A stretch of 64,000 bases of DNA from Flavobacterium sp. CF108 (GCF_900129795.1 NZ_FQWW01000005.1:473350-537349); one strand, 5' to 3'; counted from the first letter of the stretch, positions 33,838 through 42,452 are shown. Translations and numbers: made by a program. The notes: generated by a model from the letters alone, not told the origin.

Positions 33838-35064
33838 ATGAAAGATTTATTACAACAATTTGAAAATAAAGCACCTGAAATTGTTTTTAACTGGAAAGAT
33901 TCTGAAACAGAAGCTGAAGGATGGACTGTAATTAATTCGCTGCGCGGAGGAGCTGCCGGCGGAGGAACAAGAATGAGAAAAGGCTTAGACATGAACGAAG
34001 TTTTGTCGCTTGCCAAAACAATGGAAGTTAAATTTTCTGTTTCAGGCCCGGCTATTGGCGGCGCTAAATCTGGAATAAATTTTGATCCGAATGATCCTCG
34101 CAAAAAAGGAGTTTTACAACGTTGGTACAAAGCGGTTTCTCCATTATTAAAAAGTTACTACGGAACCGGAGGAGATTTAAATGTTGATGAAATTCACGAA
34201 GTAATCCCAATGACAGAGGAATGTGGTGTCTGGCATCCGCAGGAAGGTGTTTTCAACGGACATTTTAAACCTACAGAAGCTGATAAAATTAATAGAATTG
34301 GCCAATTACGTCAGGGTGTAATTAAGGTTATCGAAAACCCCAAATTCTCACCAGACGTTACAAGAAAATATACTGTTGCTGATATGATTACCGGTTATGG
34401 GGTTGCAGAAGCAGTTCGTCATTTTTATGCAACCTACGGCGGAGACATAAAAGGTAAAAAAGCAATTGTACAAGGTTTTGGAAATGTTGGTTCTGCTGCT
34501 GCTTTTTATTTAGCAGAAATGGGCGCAAAAGTGATCGGAATTATTGATCGCGATGGCGGATTAATTAAAGAAGATGGTTTTTCTTTTGAAGAGATCAGAA
34601 CGTTGTTTTTAAATAAAGACGGAAATAAATTGGTTGCCAATAATATGATTCCGTTTGAAGAAATTAATTCTAAAATCTGGACAATTGGCGCTGAAATTTT
34701 CACACCTTGTGCGGCTTCAAGACTGGTTACGCAAAACCAAATCGACAGCTTAATTGCAAACGGATTAGAAGTTATTTCTTGTGGCGCGAATGTTCCTTTT
34801 GCTGACAAAGAAATTTTCTTCGGATCGATTATGGAAGAAGTAGATCATAAAGTGAGTTTAATACCGGATTTTATTTCAAACTGCGGAATGGCGAGAGTTT
34901 TTGCTTATTTCATGGAGAAAAAAGTTCAAATGACAGATGAAGCTATTTTTAATGATACATCTGAAATTATAAAAAATGCAATTGTAAAAGCGCACGCTTT
35001 AAATTCATCAAAAACAAATATCAGCGCAACAGCTTTCGAAATTGCATTGAAACAATTAGTGTAA
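33838..35064 (+). CDS. Glu/Leu/Phe/Val dehydrogenase
   Basis: A 408-aa oxidative deaminase of the amino-acid dehydrogenase family. RGGAAGGGTRMRKGLDMNEVLSLAKTMEVK and GPAIGGAKSGINFDP hold the substrate-binding and catalytic lysines; VQGFGNVGSAAAFYLAEMGAKVIGI is the Rossmann nucleotide site. It catalyses NAD(P)-linked deamination of an amino acid; exact specificity is not readable. Monocistronic, with terminator AAACGAGCC..GGCTCGTTT after it. Confidence 0.92.
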   Translation: MKDLLQQFENKAPEIVFNWKDSETEAEGWTVINSLRGGAAGGGTRMRKGLDMNEVLSLAKTMEVKFSVSGPAIGGAKSGINFDPNDPRKKGVLQRWYKAVSPLLKSYYGTGGDLNVDEIHEVIPMTEECGVWHPQEGVFNGHFKPTEADKINRIGQLRQGVIKVIENPKFSPDVTRKYTVADMITGYGVAEAVRHFYATYGGDIKGKKAIVQGFGNVGSAAAFYLAEMGAKVIGIIDRDGGLIKEDGFSFEEIRTLFLNKDGNKLVANNMIPFEEINSKIWTIGAEIFTPCAASRLVTQNQIDSLIANGLEVISCGANVPFADKEIFFGSIMEEVDHKVSLIPDFISNCGMARVFAYFMEKKVQMTDEAIFNDTSEIIKNAIVKAHALNSSKTNISATAFEIALKQLV

Positions 35065-35085
35065 TCTATTTTATACTTTATACAT

Positions 35086-35112
35086 AAACGAGCCGAATCT
35101 GGCTCGTTTTTT
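35086..35112 (+). terminator. Terminator after the amino-acid dehydrogenase
   Basis: AAACGAGCC and GGCTCGTTT with a long T run. Confidence 0.85.
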
Positions 35113-35159
35113 TTTTGCCACAGATTAAAAGGATTATTTGGATTACTTACTTTGTGAAT

Positions 35160-35446
35160 TTTTAGCTCACAGATTTACACAAATCTAAACAGATAACCTT
35201 TGTTTCTTTTGCAGTTAAAACAAAATCCAGCTTTGAGAACTTTGCCTTCAATTCACAACAAAGAGTTACACAATCTAAACAGAAAAAACTTTGCGTTCCT
35301 TTGCGTAAAACCTTAGCGAACTTTGCGGTTAAAAACAAAACCCAGCTTTGAGAACTTTGCCTCCTATTGAGCCCACAGATTTACACAAATCTAAACAGAT
35401 AAAACTTTGCGTTCTTTGCGTAAAACCTTAGCGAACTTTGCGGTAA
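35160..35446. repeat. Direct repeats (TTTGCGTAAAACC / CACAGATTTACAC type)
   Basis: Three blocks are repeated in this gap: CACAGATTTACACAAATCT (35168 and 35374), CCAGCTTTGAGAACTTTGCC (35228 and 35342) and GCGTAAAACCTTAGCGAACT (about 35302 and 35418). They are dispersed non-coding repeats; no gene is seen between 35113 and 35531. Confidence 0.75.
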
Positions 35447-35531
35447 ATTTCGCCCAGTAACTTTCGTTCTAAACAATTTTTAGTACTTTTAAACGTTTTT
35501 ATTTAATACAATTTCAAAATTCAGAATTACA

Positions 35532-36437
35532 ATGAGTTTCACTATTTCTTCAGATAAAAAGAAATCATTACTACTCACAACTGCTATATATGCGGCAATC
35601 ATTGTATTGCTGTTTTTTATACGTTTTTGGCCTCCATACAATCCGGAAAATAACGTTGCTCTTGCAGATGGCGGCGGTGGCGGTGGCGGCGTAACGGTAA
35701 ATTTTGGCGACAGTGATTTAGGTTCGGGAGCCAATTATAAAAGCGAAGTTTTGGAGGTGAAAAATGAAGTAAAACAAGCTCCGGCAAAAGCAGTTGAAGA
35801 AGAAGCTATTATTTCTCAGGAAAATACAAAAGCCGATGAAACTGACGTTGTTATTCCTGTAAAAGAAAAACCTAAAAAACCTGTTCCGGTTGAAAAACCA
35901 ATCCAAAAACCTGTTCCCGAAAAACCAAAAGTTTCAAACTCTACAAACGATGCTTTATCCAGCATTTTAAAAGGTTCGAAAAAAGGCGGTGACGGCGATG
36001 ATAAAGCGTCTGGAAACAAAGGAAAACCCGGGGGAGACTTAAACTCTAAAGGTTATTACGGATCTGGAGGCTCTGGCGGAGGAACCGGAGGCGGTAACGG
36101 AACCGGAAATGGAATTGGTACAGGAAGCGGTTACGGACCTGGAAGTGGCGGAGGTTCTGGCGGTGGATCAGGATATTCTTTAAATGGTCGAAAAGCATTA
36201 TCTAAACCAGCTCCTAAATATACTTGTAATGAAGAAGGAACAGTTGTAGTTGAAGTTACGGTCGATCAAAATGGAAAAACCGTGAGTGCAACTGCCGGAA
36301 TAAAAGGAACTACAAATAAAGCAAGTTGTTTATTAGAACAAGCAAAAATAGCCGCATTAAATACAAAATGGTCAGCCGATGAAAATGCAGCCGCAAAACA
36401 AGTTGGAAAGATTATTTATAATTTTAATTTGAATTAA
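35532..36437 (+). CDS. tonB: TonB-family energy transducer
   Basis: A 301-aa TonB homologue. One N-terminal membrane segment (about residues 13-31), a Gly stretch (GGGGGGGV), a Pro/Lys/Glu-rich spacer, a Gly/Ser/Asn-rich linker (about 160-220), and a C-terminal domain ending with YTCNEEGTVVVEVTVDQNGKTVSATAG...IIYNFNLN. It transmits proton-motive force from ExbBD to outer-membrane receptors. It lies next to exbD and exbB but points towards them, i.e. convergent. Confidence 0.82.
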   Translation: MSFTISSDKKKSLLLTTAIYAAIIVLLFFIRFWPPYNPENNVALADGGGGGGGVTVNFGDSDLGSGANYKSEVLEVKNEVKQAPAKAVEEEAIISQENTKADETDVVIPVKEKPKKPVPVEKPIQKPVPEKPKVSNSTNDALSSILKGSKKGGDGDDKASGNKGKPGGDLNSKGYYGSGGSGGGTGGGNGTGNGIGTGSGYGPGSGGGSGGGSGYSLNGRKALSKPAPKYTCNEEGTVVVEVTVDQNGKTVSATAGIKGTTNKASCLLEQAKIAALNTKWSADENAAAKQVGKIIYNFNLN

Positions 36438-36477
36438 AACACGAATTTCACGGATTTTCACGAAATCTGTTCTTATA

Positions 36478-36509
36478 CAAAAGGCCTTCTGATTCTCAGA
36501 AGGCCTTTT
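36478..36509. terminator. Bidirectional terminator between tonB and exbD
   Basis: AAAAGGCCTTCTGA and TCAGAAGGCCTTTT form a perfect stem with A/T tails on both sides. Confidence 0.85.
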
Positions 36510-36528
36510 GTATTTATTTATCTCGTAT

Positions 36529-36613
36529 GTCCTTGCGAGGAACGAAGCAATCTCACTAAGTATATCTTTGCACTTACTTATAGAAATGAGATTGCTTCGT
36601 TCCTCACAAGGAC
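36529..36613. repeat. REP-like inverted repeat (GTCCTTGCGAGGAACG type)
   Basis: 26-base arms (36529-36554 and 36588-36613), starting GTCCTTGCGAGG and ending in CCTCACAAGGAC on the other side, with a single mismatch. Dispersed element lying between the convergent tonB and exbD genes. Confidence 0.85.
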
Positions 36614-36631
36614 TTTGATTGTGTTCATTTT

Positions 36632-37027
36632 TTATTTCGGACTTGTAGCAATTACAAACTTCAAGTTATTCTTCACTCCTATCTGCAAAACATCAACTAA
36701 ATCCTGAACCTGCAAATTAAACGGAATTCGAACTACGACAGTCTGTGTTTTATCGGCGCCCATTTTATTCATTAAAGTGGTTTCCAGTTCCTCAAAAGCA
36801 ACAGGCTGTTTGTCGATATAAAACTGTTTGTCTTCTGTAACCGATAAACTGATTAATTGTTTATTCGTTTTTTCATTTGATTTCGCTTTTGGAAGCGTCA
36901 TCTTAATAACATTCGGATTCGCCAGTGTTGAGATAATTAGGAAAAACAACAACAGGAAAAACATAATGTCACTTAAAGATGAAGTCGCAACCTCAGCGTG
37001 AAATCTTCTTTTTCTCTTAATCGACAT
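36632..37027 (-). CDS. exbD: ExbD/TolR-family biopolymer transporter
   Basis: A 131-aa protein with a single N-terminal membrane helix (LSDIMFFLLLFFLIISTLA, containing the conserved Asp) and a periplasmic domain with VVVRIPFNLQVQDLVDVLQIG. Works with ExbB as the proton channel energising TonB. Three bases separate it from exbB, so they are co-transcribed. Confidence 0.9.
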   Translation of the reverse strand: MSIKRKRRFHAEVATSSLSDIMFFLLLFFLIISTLANPNVIKMTLPKAKSNEKTNKQLISLSVTEDKQFYIDKQPVAFEELETTLMNKMGADKTQTVVVRIPFNLQVQDLVDVLQIGVKNNLKFVIATSPK

Positions 37028-37030
37028 ACC

Positions 37031-37726
37031 TTATGATCTTTGAATTATGTTTACAAATTCTAATATCTGTTTCTGAATTTTTAAAGCAAAATCATCAATT
37101 TTTCCGTTCAATAAGTGGTAAGCACTATAGGCAATAATTCCCACGATAAGCCCAGAACCAGAACTGATCATTTTCTCGTATAAACCTCCGGAAATATTTC
37201 CGATACTGATATTTTCTGTAACCGAAATGCTATAGAAAATTTTAATAACTCCAGAAATAGTTCCGATGAAACCAAGAGTTGGCGCGATACCAGCGATAAG
37301 ACCTAAATGACCTAAACGTCTTTCCATTTCGCCAATTTCGATATCGGCGGCGCGGTCCATGTTAGATTCGATTTCTGCAATTGGTCTTCCAATTACTAAA
37401 ACGCCTTCTTTTAAAATATTTCCAACAGCTGTGTCGTTTCTTTCTACAATTGTTCTGGCTAATTCAATGTTTCCGGCGTGTAATTTATCGGCAACATCCT
37501 GCATTAATCTGGCATCAATTCTTGAAGCTTTTTGGATATACAAGTAGCGTTCAAAAATTACGTAAATCGTGTAAAACAATAAAAGTGCGATTGGTATTAG
37601 GAAGAAACCTCCTTTTAAGATAAATCCTAAAACAGAAATTTCGGTTTCGGGGTGAGCAATTTTTTCGATCACTACGTTTGAGGCGTTTGCGAGAGTATCA
37701 GCTTGTAATTGAATGGAGCTAAACAT
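37031..37726 (-). CDS. exbB: MotA/TolQ/ExbB proton channel protein
   Basis: A 231-aa protein with three membrane segments (about residues 33-57, 140-165, 175-205) and the conserved APTLGFIGTISGVIKIFYSIS block. Forms the proton channel with ExbD. First gene of the exbBD unit; starts 131 bases from folC, which is divergent. Confidence 0.92.
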   Translation of the reverse strand: MFSSIQLQADTLANASNVVIEKIAHPETEISVLGFILKGGFFLIPIALLLFYTIYVIFERYLYIQKASRIDARLMQDVADKLHAGNIELARTIVERNDTAVGNILKEGVLVIGRPIAEIESNMDRAADIEIGEMERRLGHLGLIAGIAPTLGFIGTISGVIKIFYSISVTENISIGNISGGLYEKMISSGSGLIVGIIAYSAYHLLNGKIDDFALKIQKQILEFVNIIQRS

Positions 37727-37857
37727 ATTTTAATTCTGGTTTTTAATAATTAATTCTAAAAAATATTTCAATTTTGCAATAAAGATAATTTTCATTGTTA
37801 TATTAAACTAAAAAAACTGGAAATTATTTCAATCAGCAACTATTTTATCCAAACAAA

Positions 37858-39081
37858 ATGAACTATCAGGAAACAACAAACTGGATGTTTAATCAATTAC
37901 CAATGTATCAGCTTCAGGGTGCTTCGGCATACAAAGAAGACCTGACAAACATCAAGTTACTGGCAGAACATCTTGGTAATCCCGAAAAGAAATTACAAAC
38001 AATTCACGTTGCGGGAACAAACGGAAAAGGATCAACTTCGCATATGCTGGCTTCGGTTTTGCAGGAAGCGGGTTATAAAGTAGGTTTATATACGTCGCCG
38101 CACTTAAAAGATTTCAGGGAAAGGATCAAAGTAAACGGTCTGGAAATCTCCGAAGATTTTGTCTGCGAGTTCATCTCCAAACACAAAGATTTTTTTGAAG
38201 CCAATGATATGAGTTTCTTCGAAATGTCGGTTGGTTTGGCTTTTGATTATTTTGTTTTTGAAAAAACAGATATCGCAATTATTGAAGTTGGTTTGGGCGG
38301 AAGACTTGACGCAACGAATATTATTACACCTTTGGTTTCGGTAATAACAAATATAGGTTTAGATCACACGCAATTTTTAGGAAATACGCTTGAAGCCATT
38401 GCTGGCGAAAAAGCGGGAATTATTAAACCAAATGTTCCGGTTGTTATTGGCGAATATACTCCGGAAACGCAGCCTGTATTTTTGGCTAAAGCCGAAGAAA
38501 ATAACGCACCGATTTCTTTTGCTTCAGATTTGATCGATCAAATTTATTTGTCTGATTTAATTGGAGGTTATCAGTTTCATAATAAAAAGACGGTTCAGCA
38601 GACGATTTCAATTCTGAACAATCAAACCGATTTTAAAGTTTCAACAGAACAATTAAAAGAAGGTTTATTGAATGTTGTAAAAAATACGGGTTTACAAGGA
38701 AGATGGCAACAGCTTGGCGAAAACCCAAAAATTATCTGCGACACGGCGCACAACAAACACGGATTAGCTGTTGTAATGAATCAGCTTCAAAATGAAAAAT
38801 ACGAAAAACTGCATATTGTTTTGGGTGTTGTAAATGATAAAGATTTGGATTCTATTTTACCACTTTTCCCGAAAGAAGCGCAATATTATTTCTGCAGTCC
38901 AAATTCGGCAAGAGGTTTACCGACCGAAACATTGCAAAATGCGGCAGAAAAATTTAATTTAATGGGAGAAAAATACGATTCTGTTGAAAGCGCTTTCGCG
39001 AAAGCCAAACAAAATGCTTCAAAAAATGATTTTATTTACGTTGGCGGAAGCACTTTTGTCGTTGCCGAATTACCTTTATAA
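37858..39081 (+). CDS. folC: Folylpolyglutamate synthase/dihydrofolate synthase
   Basis: A 407-aa Mur-ligase-fold enzyme. ATP loop HVAGTNGKGSTSHM (residues 48-61), EVGLGGRLDATN, ITNIGLDHTQFLG and the ICDTAHNKHG loop are all FolC signatures. Adds glutamate to folate derivatives. Monocistronic, divergent from exbB. Confidence 0.96.
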   Translation: MNYQETTNWMFNQLPMYQLQGASAYKEDLTNIKLLAEHLGNPEKKLQTIHVAGTNGKGSTSHMLASVLQEAGYKVGLYTSPHLKDFRERIKVNGLEISEDFVCEFISKHKDFFEANDMSFFEMSVGLAFDYFVFEKTDIAIIEVGLGGRLDATNIITPLVSVITNIGLDHTQFLGNTLEAIAGEKAGIIKPNVPVVIGEYTPETQPVFLAKAEENNAPISFASDLIDQIYLSDLIGGYQFHNKKTVQQTISILNNQTDFKVSTEQLKEGLLNVVKNTGLQGRWQQLGENPKIICDTAHNKHGLAVVMNQLQNEKYEKLHIVLGVVNDKDLDSILPLFPKEAQYYFCSPNSARGLPTETLQNAAEKFNLMGEKYDSVESAFAKAKQNASKNDFIYVGGSTFVVAELPL

Positions 39082-39194
39082 CAATCAAAACTTAAATCTT
39101 AGAAAAAAGTCTAAAAAAACCGATTTAATAACAAATTCATAAACAGCGAGATATAGTTTATTTTTAAAAAAGTTTTATTTTTTATTCGATTTTC

Positions 39195-39225
39195 TTTGCA
39201 GAACTCAAAAACTAGCGTATATTTG
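39195..39225 (+). promoter_or_regulatory. Promoter of the tRNA-Val gene
   Basis: TTTG (39195-39198), 19 bases, TATATTTG (39218-39225). This is the clearest match to the Bacteroidota primary sigma factor consensus in the window. It is placed to start about 30 bases before the tRNA. Confidence 0.85.
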
Positions 39226-39262
39226 CACTCGCAATCACAAACGATAGCAACCTAGTAAAATA

Positions 39263-39337
39263 GGGCGATTAGCTCAGCTGGTTCAGAGCACCTCGTTTAC
39301 ACCGAGGGGGTCGGGGGTTCGAACCCCTCATCGCCCA
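39263..39337 (+). tRNA. tRNA-Val (anticodon TAC)
   Basis: A 75-nt cloverleaf. The acceptor stem GGGCGAT pairs with ATCGCCC before a 3' A. The D arm is GCTCAGCTGGTTCAGAGC. The anticodon stem CCTCG/CGAGG closes the loop TTTACAC, giving TAC for valine. The T arm is GGGGGTTCGAACCCC. The terminator hairpin AACTCCAAA..TTTGGAGTT follows it. Confidence 0.95.
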
Positions 39338-39348
39338 CAGAAATTCCA

Positions 39349-39383
39349 AAAACTCCAAAGTCATTTGATTTTGGAGTTTTTTG
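39349..39383 (+). terminator. Terminator after tRNA-Val
   Basis: AAACTCCAAA and TTTTGGAGTTTTTT around a GTCATTTGA loop. The whole element recurs identically at 49561-49594. Confidence 0.8.
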
Positions 39384-39398
39384 CTTTATATACATTTC

Positions 39399-39650
39399 AT
39401 GAATTTTATTGTTTATATCTTATTTAGCGAAAGCAAGAATAAATTTTATATTGGATTTACTTCTAATTTAGAAGAAAGGCTTATTCGTCATAATCAAAAA
39501 AGCAAAGGTTTTACTGGAAATGTAAATGATTGGAGAGTTGTTTATACTGAAAATTACGAAACAAAAGAACTTGCACATAAAAGAGAATTACAAATTAAAT
39601 CTTGGAAAAGCAGAATTAAAATTCAGAAATTAATTGATAATAAAGATTAG
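39399..39650 (+). CDS. GIY-YIG family nuclease, small
   Basis: An 83-aa protein of the small GIY-YIG (YhbQ/UPF0213-like) family: FIVYILFSESKNKFYIGFTS (Gly and Tyr in YIG-like FYIG), LEERLIRHNQK with the conserved arginine, and YETKELAHKRELQIKSWKSR. I start it at ATG 39399 rather than the TTG at 39381. It lies between tRNA-Val and a tRNA-like remnant, and its stop codon (39648-39650) falls inside the D-arm of the latter, so gene and remnant overlap. Confidence 0.85.
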   Translation: MNFIVYILFSESKNKFYIGFTSNLEERLIRHNQKSKGFTGNVNDWRVVYTENYETKELAHKRELQIKSWKSRIKIQKLIDNKD

Positions 39651-39719
39651 CTCAGCTGGTTCAGAGCATTCCGATTTTTCATCGGAAGTGGTCGGGGGTT
39701 CGAACCCCTCATCGCCCAC
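39645..39719 (+). pseudogene. Chimeric tRNA-like remnant after the nuclease gene
   Basis: The D arm (ATTAGCTCAGCTGGTTCAGA) and the T arm plus 3' acceptor (GGTTCGAACCCCTCATCGCC) are identical to tRNA-Val upstream. The 5' acceptor half reads AAAGAT instead of GGGCGAT, so only the last three pairs form. The anticodon arm is replaced by TTCCGATTTTTCATCGGAA, a 6-bp stem with a 7-base loop. Not expected to be a working tRNA. Confidence 0.7.
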
Positions 39720-39727
39720 TTAAAGAC

Positions 39728-39762
39728 AAATAACGCCATTGGAAGACAGTGGCGTTTTTTTT
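39728..39762 (+). terminator. Terminator after the tRNA remnant
   Basis: AACGCCATTG and CAGTGGCGTT followed by nine T. Confidence 0.8.
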
Positions 39763-40077
39763 TTAATCATTACTGAATTATTCTTCAGTTGTAAATTGCT
39801 TTTAAAATTGTATTTGTACTTATAATTTCCAACGATGTAATAAAAATACATCCGACCACTAAATTACTTTAGATAAAGTATCATTTTTTTTAAATTCTAA
39901 CTCAATTTTTTTCGCTTCTCTTTAACAATTTGAACTTTACGCTCAATTTTTCAGCAATAACTAGCATTGAAAAAATAAAAATTGTTGTAATTCTGTTTTT
40001 CAACTATCACTTCGGTCATAATATCAAATAAAAAAAGCCATTAAAACCAGAGTAAGTTTGCTAATACTTTCTTCCCG
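39763..40077. other. AT-rich intergenic region, nothing identified
   Basis: No open reading frame, RNA fold or repeat could be supported here. Confidence 0.5.
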
Positions 40078-40488
40078 TCATTTTGATTTCAATTCTTTTG
40101 TTAACTGTTTTACAAATTTGTCTTTGTCTTTTTTGGCTTCCTTAATTGTCGCTTTTATGTCAGCAGGAACAGTTAAATATTTGTCCGACCAAATGTAAAC
40201 TTCCATAATTATAGGAAATAAATCAATTCCTTTTTCAGTCAGTCTGTACAAAATTTTTGCCTTGCTGTCAGGGTGTGCTGATTTCTCAATAATGCCGTTT
40301 TCTTCCAATGCCTTTAGTCTCGATGCTAAAATATTGGTAGCAATGCCTTCTTCCGATTTTAAAAAGTCATTGTAGGTGTGTTTTTTGTGAAATATCAAAT
40401 CCCTAATAATAAGCAAAGACCATTTATCGCCAAACACATCCAATGAACAACTCAATGGGCAGTCAGACCTTTTTTTACTTGTTTCCAT
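40078..40488 (-). CDS. HxlR-family transcriptional regulator
   Basis: A 136-aa winged-helix protein. SDCPLSCSLDVFGDKWSLLIIRDLIFHKKHTYNDFLKSEEGIATNILASRLKALEENGIIEK is the HxlR DNA-binding domain, with the C-x-L-x-x-x-L-D-V-x-G-D-K-W signature, including the redox cysteine near the start (Cys10 or Cys14). Divergent from an SDR remnant; it probably controls that gene through the inverted repeat between them. Confidence 0.9.
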   Translation of the reverse strand: METSKKRSDCPLSCSLDVFGDKWSLLIIRDLIFHKKHTYNDFLKSEEGIATNILASRLKALEENGIIEKSAHPDSKAKILYRLTEKGIDLFPIIMEVYIWSDKYLTVPADIKATIKEAKKDKDKFVKQLTKELKSK

Positions 40489-40517
40489 AAAATAAACTAA
40501 AAATATTTAAAAATTAA

Positions 40518-40567
40518 CTTGCTTTTTGAAAGTTGTTTTACATATATTTGCACTTGCAAAAAGCAAG
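40518..40567. promoter_or_regulatory. Inverted repeat flanking a promoter, candidate HxlR operator
   Basis: CTTGCTTTTTG (40518-40528) and CAAAAAGCAAG (40557-40567) are perfect inverted arms. TATATTTG at 40543-40550 lies between them and fits a -7 element of the plus-strand promoter. Confidence 0.6.
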
Positions 40568-40601
40568 CAAAGATAATTACTTAATTTAAAAACAACTAAA
40601 A

Positions 40602-40748
40602 ATGAAACAAAATATTTTAGTAACTGGAGCTTCATCGGGGTTTGGGCTTCTAATCGCAAATGATCTACACAGAAAGGGTTTGCCTGTGCTAATTACACTA
40701 CAACACTTTGCTTATGGCTTCTTAGAAAAAACAATACTTAAACAGTAA
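40602..40748 (+). pseudogene. Truncated SDR gene with internal deletion
   Basis: A 48-aa frame: MKQNILVTGASSGFGLLIAN, then DLHRKGLPVL, then ITLQHFAYGFLEKTILKQ. The first 26 residues are the SDR cofactor site; the last part looks like an SDR C-terminus. About 200 residues in between are gone while the frame is kept, so it is a deletion remnant of the gene divergently paired with the HxlR regulator. Confidence 0.65.
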
Positions 40749-40853
40749 AGTATCGCTTAAATTATGAAATTATGATGACAACAAAAGCTCAAAGTGGCAA
40801 CTACTCTTATAATTATAGGCCAACTAATAATATTAATCACTAAAAAATAAGTT

Positions 40854-41294
40854 ATGAAAAAAATGTATTTAGCATTAATCCTATTAATTCTAACAATTTC
40901 AAATGTTGTTGCTCAAAATACTCCTTCGGATAAAATAGAAGGTGTTTGGTTAAGTGAAGAAAAAGATGTAAAAATTGAAATTTACAAGTCTGGGAATAAA
41001 TATTTCGGAAAATTAATTTGGGGCAAAACAATGTATGAAGCTGATGGGAAAACCTCTAAAAAAGATGTGAAAAACAAAAATGAAAAACTTCGATCACGTA
41101 ATCTAAAAGACTTGATAATGCTCAAAGATTTTGAGTACAATGATGGTGTTTGGGATGGCGGCGAAATTTATGATGCTTACAGTGGTAAAACGTATAGTTG
41201 TACAATGAAGTTAGAAAAGGGAAAGCTTAATATTAGAGGTTACATAGGTATATCTTTACTAGGAAGAACAGCTATTTGGGAAAAAGTTAAATAA
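40854..41294 (+). CDS. DUF2147 exported protein
   Basis: A 146-aa protein with a signal peptide ending near VVAQNT. KIEGVWLSEEKDVKIEIYKSGNKYFGKLIWGK and GGEIYDAYSGKTYSCTMKLEKGKLNIRGYIGISLLGRT are the DUF2147 pattern. Exported, function unknown. It and the SDR 20 bases downstream probably form one transcript. Confidence 0.85.
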   Translation: MKKMYLALILLILTISNVVAQNTPSDKIEGVWLSEEKDVKIEIYKSGNKYFGKLIWGKTMYEADGKTSKKDVKNKNEKLRSRNLKDLIMLKDFEYNDGVWDGGEIYDAYSGKTYSCTMKLEKGKLNIRGYIGISLLGRTAIWEKVK

Positions 41295-41314
41295 TAAATT
41301 AAAAAGAAATAAAA

Positions 41315-42082
41315 ATGGAATTAAAAGGAAAAACAATATTAATTACTGGTGGAACAGCTGGAATTGGATTAGAATCTGTTAAGCAATTCTTGGCTAATGG
41401 TGCCAAGGTAATAATTACAGGTAGAAATCAAGAAAGACTTGATGAAGTAAAAAAGAAATACCCAAACATTACCACTATTAAAAGTGATGTATCAAATGCT
41501 GACGATGCGATTCAACTTTATAAACAAGTGAAAGAGTTGGGCGGAATTGACATTTTATACAATAATGCAGGGGTTTTAAGTGCCCCTATTAACCTTGGGT
41601 TGACTAATGACAAGCACATTCAGAACGCAGAAAATGAAATCAATGTAAACTACTTGGGAGTAATTCGTCTTAATAATCTTTTTTTAGATATGTTGAAATC
41701 AAGAAAAGAAGGTGCAATCATTAACACGACTTCAATTTTAAGTTATGTTCCATCAATATTAGAAGCAACTTATTCGGCATCAAAAGTAGCTTTGAGGTTT
41801 TATACAGAAACATTAAGAGTACATCTACAAGTTCTAAATAGCAACGTAAAAGTATTTGAACTATTACCGCCAGTAGTGGCAACAGAAATGACGGCAAGCA
41901 GAGAGGATAAAAAAATGACTCCTGAAAAGTTAGTCAACGCTCTTATTTCAGGTCTTAAAAAAGATATATTCACAATACGTGTGGGAGACACAAAGATACT
42001 TTACATTGTTAGCAGATTTTTCCCAAAAATTGCTTTTGGAATAATTAATTCTGCAAGTAGTAAAAAATCATTGCGTAATTAA
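41315..42082 (+). CDS. Short-chain dehydrogenase (DltE-like)
   Basis: A 255-aa SDR: TGGTAGIGLESVKQF cofactor loop, LYNNAGVLSAP, Ser in NTTSILSY, YSASKVALR and PPVVATEMT. Resembles the DltE group. In a unit with DUF2147; HxlR regulator lies upstream. Substrate unknown. Confidence 0.88.
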   Translation: MELKGKTILITGGTAGIGLESVKQFLANGAKVIITGRNQERLDEVKKKYPNITTIKSDVSNADDAIQLYKQVKELGGIDILYNNAGVLSAPINLGLTNDKHIQNAENEINVNYLGVIRLNNLFLDMLKSRKEGAIINTTSILSYVPSILEATYSASKVALRFYTETLRVHLQVLNSNVKVFELLPPVVATEMTASREDKKMTPEKLVNALISGLKKDIFTIRVGDTKILYIVSRFFPKIAFGIINSASSKKSLRN

Positions 42083-42452
42083 AAAAAATGGTATCTATAT
42101 ATTTTAATGTACCAATTAAAATTTAATTAATTTATTCAAATAATTATTAGCTTGATTATCGATCTTTCTTGTTGTATATAAAATTTTTCATTCCTTTTAT
42201 AGCTGCTACATTCAAATATATAACTGTCATGAAATATTATTTTAAAGTTTCAAAAAACATTAAAATTGGCAGTAAGTGTTCGATTGTAATCCCTGACAGC
42301 CCACCAAGAAACTCCTTAAGAAATTAAGGAGTTTTTTTTATGTCTTTATTTTTTCACATCTTTTATATCGATTTATTAAAAATCATTTGAATTGTTCTTA
42401 AATAATAGTTTTCTATCTTCGTATAAATACACAAATTAGCAATACATAAAAT
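42083..42452. other. Intergenic region with a terminator
   Basis: AT-rich. A hairpin AAACTCCTTAAG..TTAAGGAGTTTTTTTT at 42310-42341 is a terminator. Just before it, GTTCGATTGTAATCCCTGAC resembles a decayed tRNA 3' end but does not fold. Confidence 0.5.
42310..42341 (+). terminator. Intrinsic terminator
   Basis: AAACTCCTTAAG and TTAAGGAGTTT with eight T. Confidence 0.8.

Noticed and set aside
42280..42310. GTTCGATTGTAATCCCTGAC followed by AGCCCACCA, looking like a tRNA 3' end or attachment site
   Set aside because: The T stem does not pair and no acceptor or D arm is found upstream; could be coincidence or a very decayed remnant.
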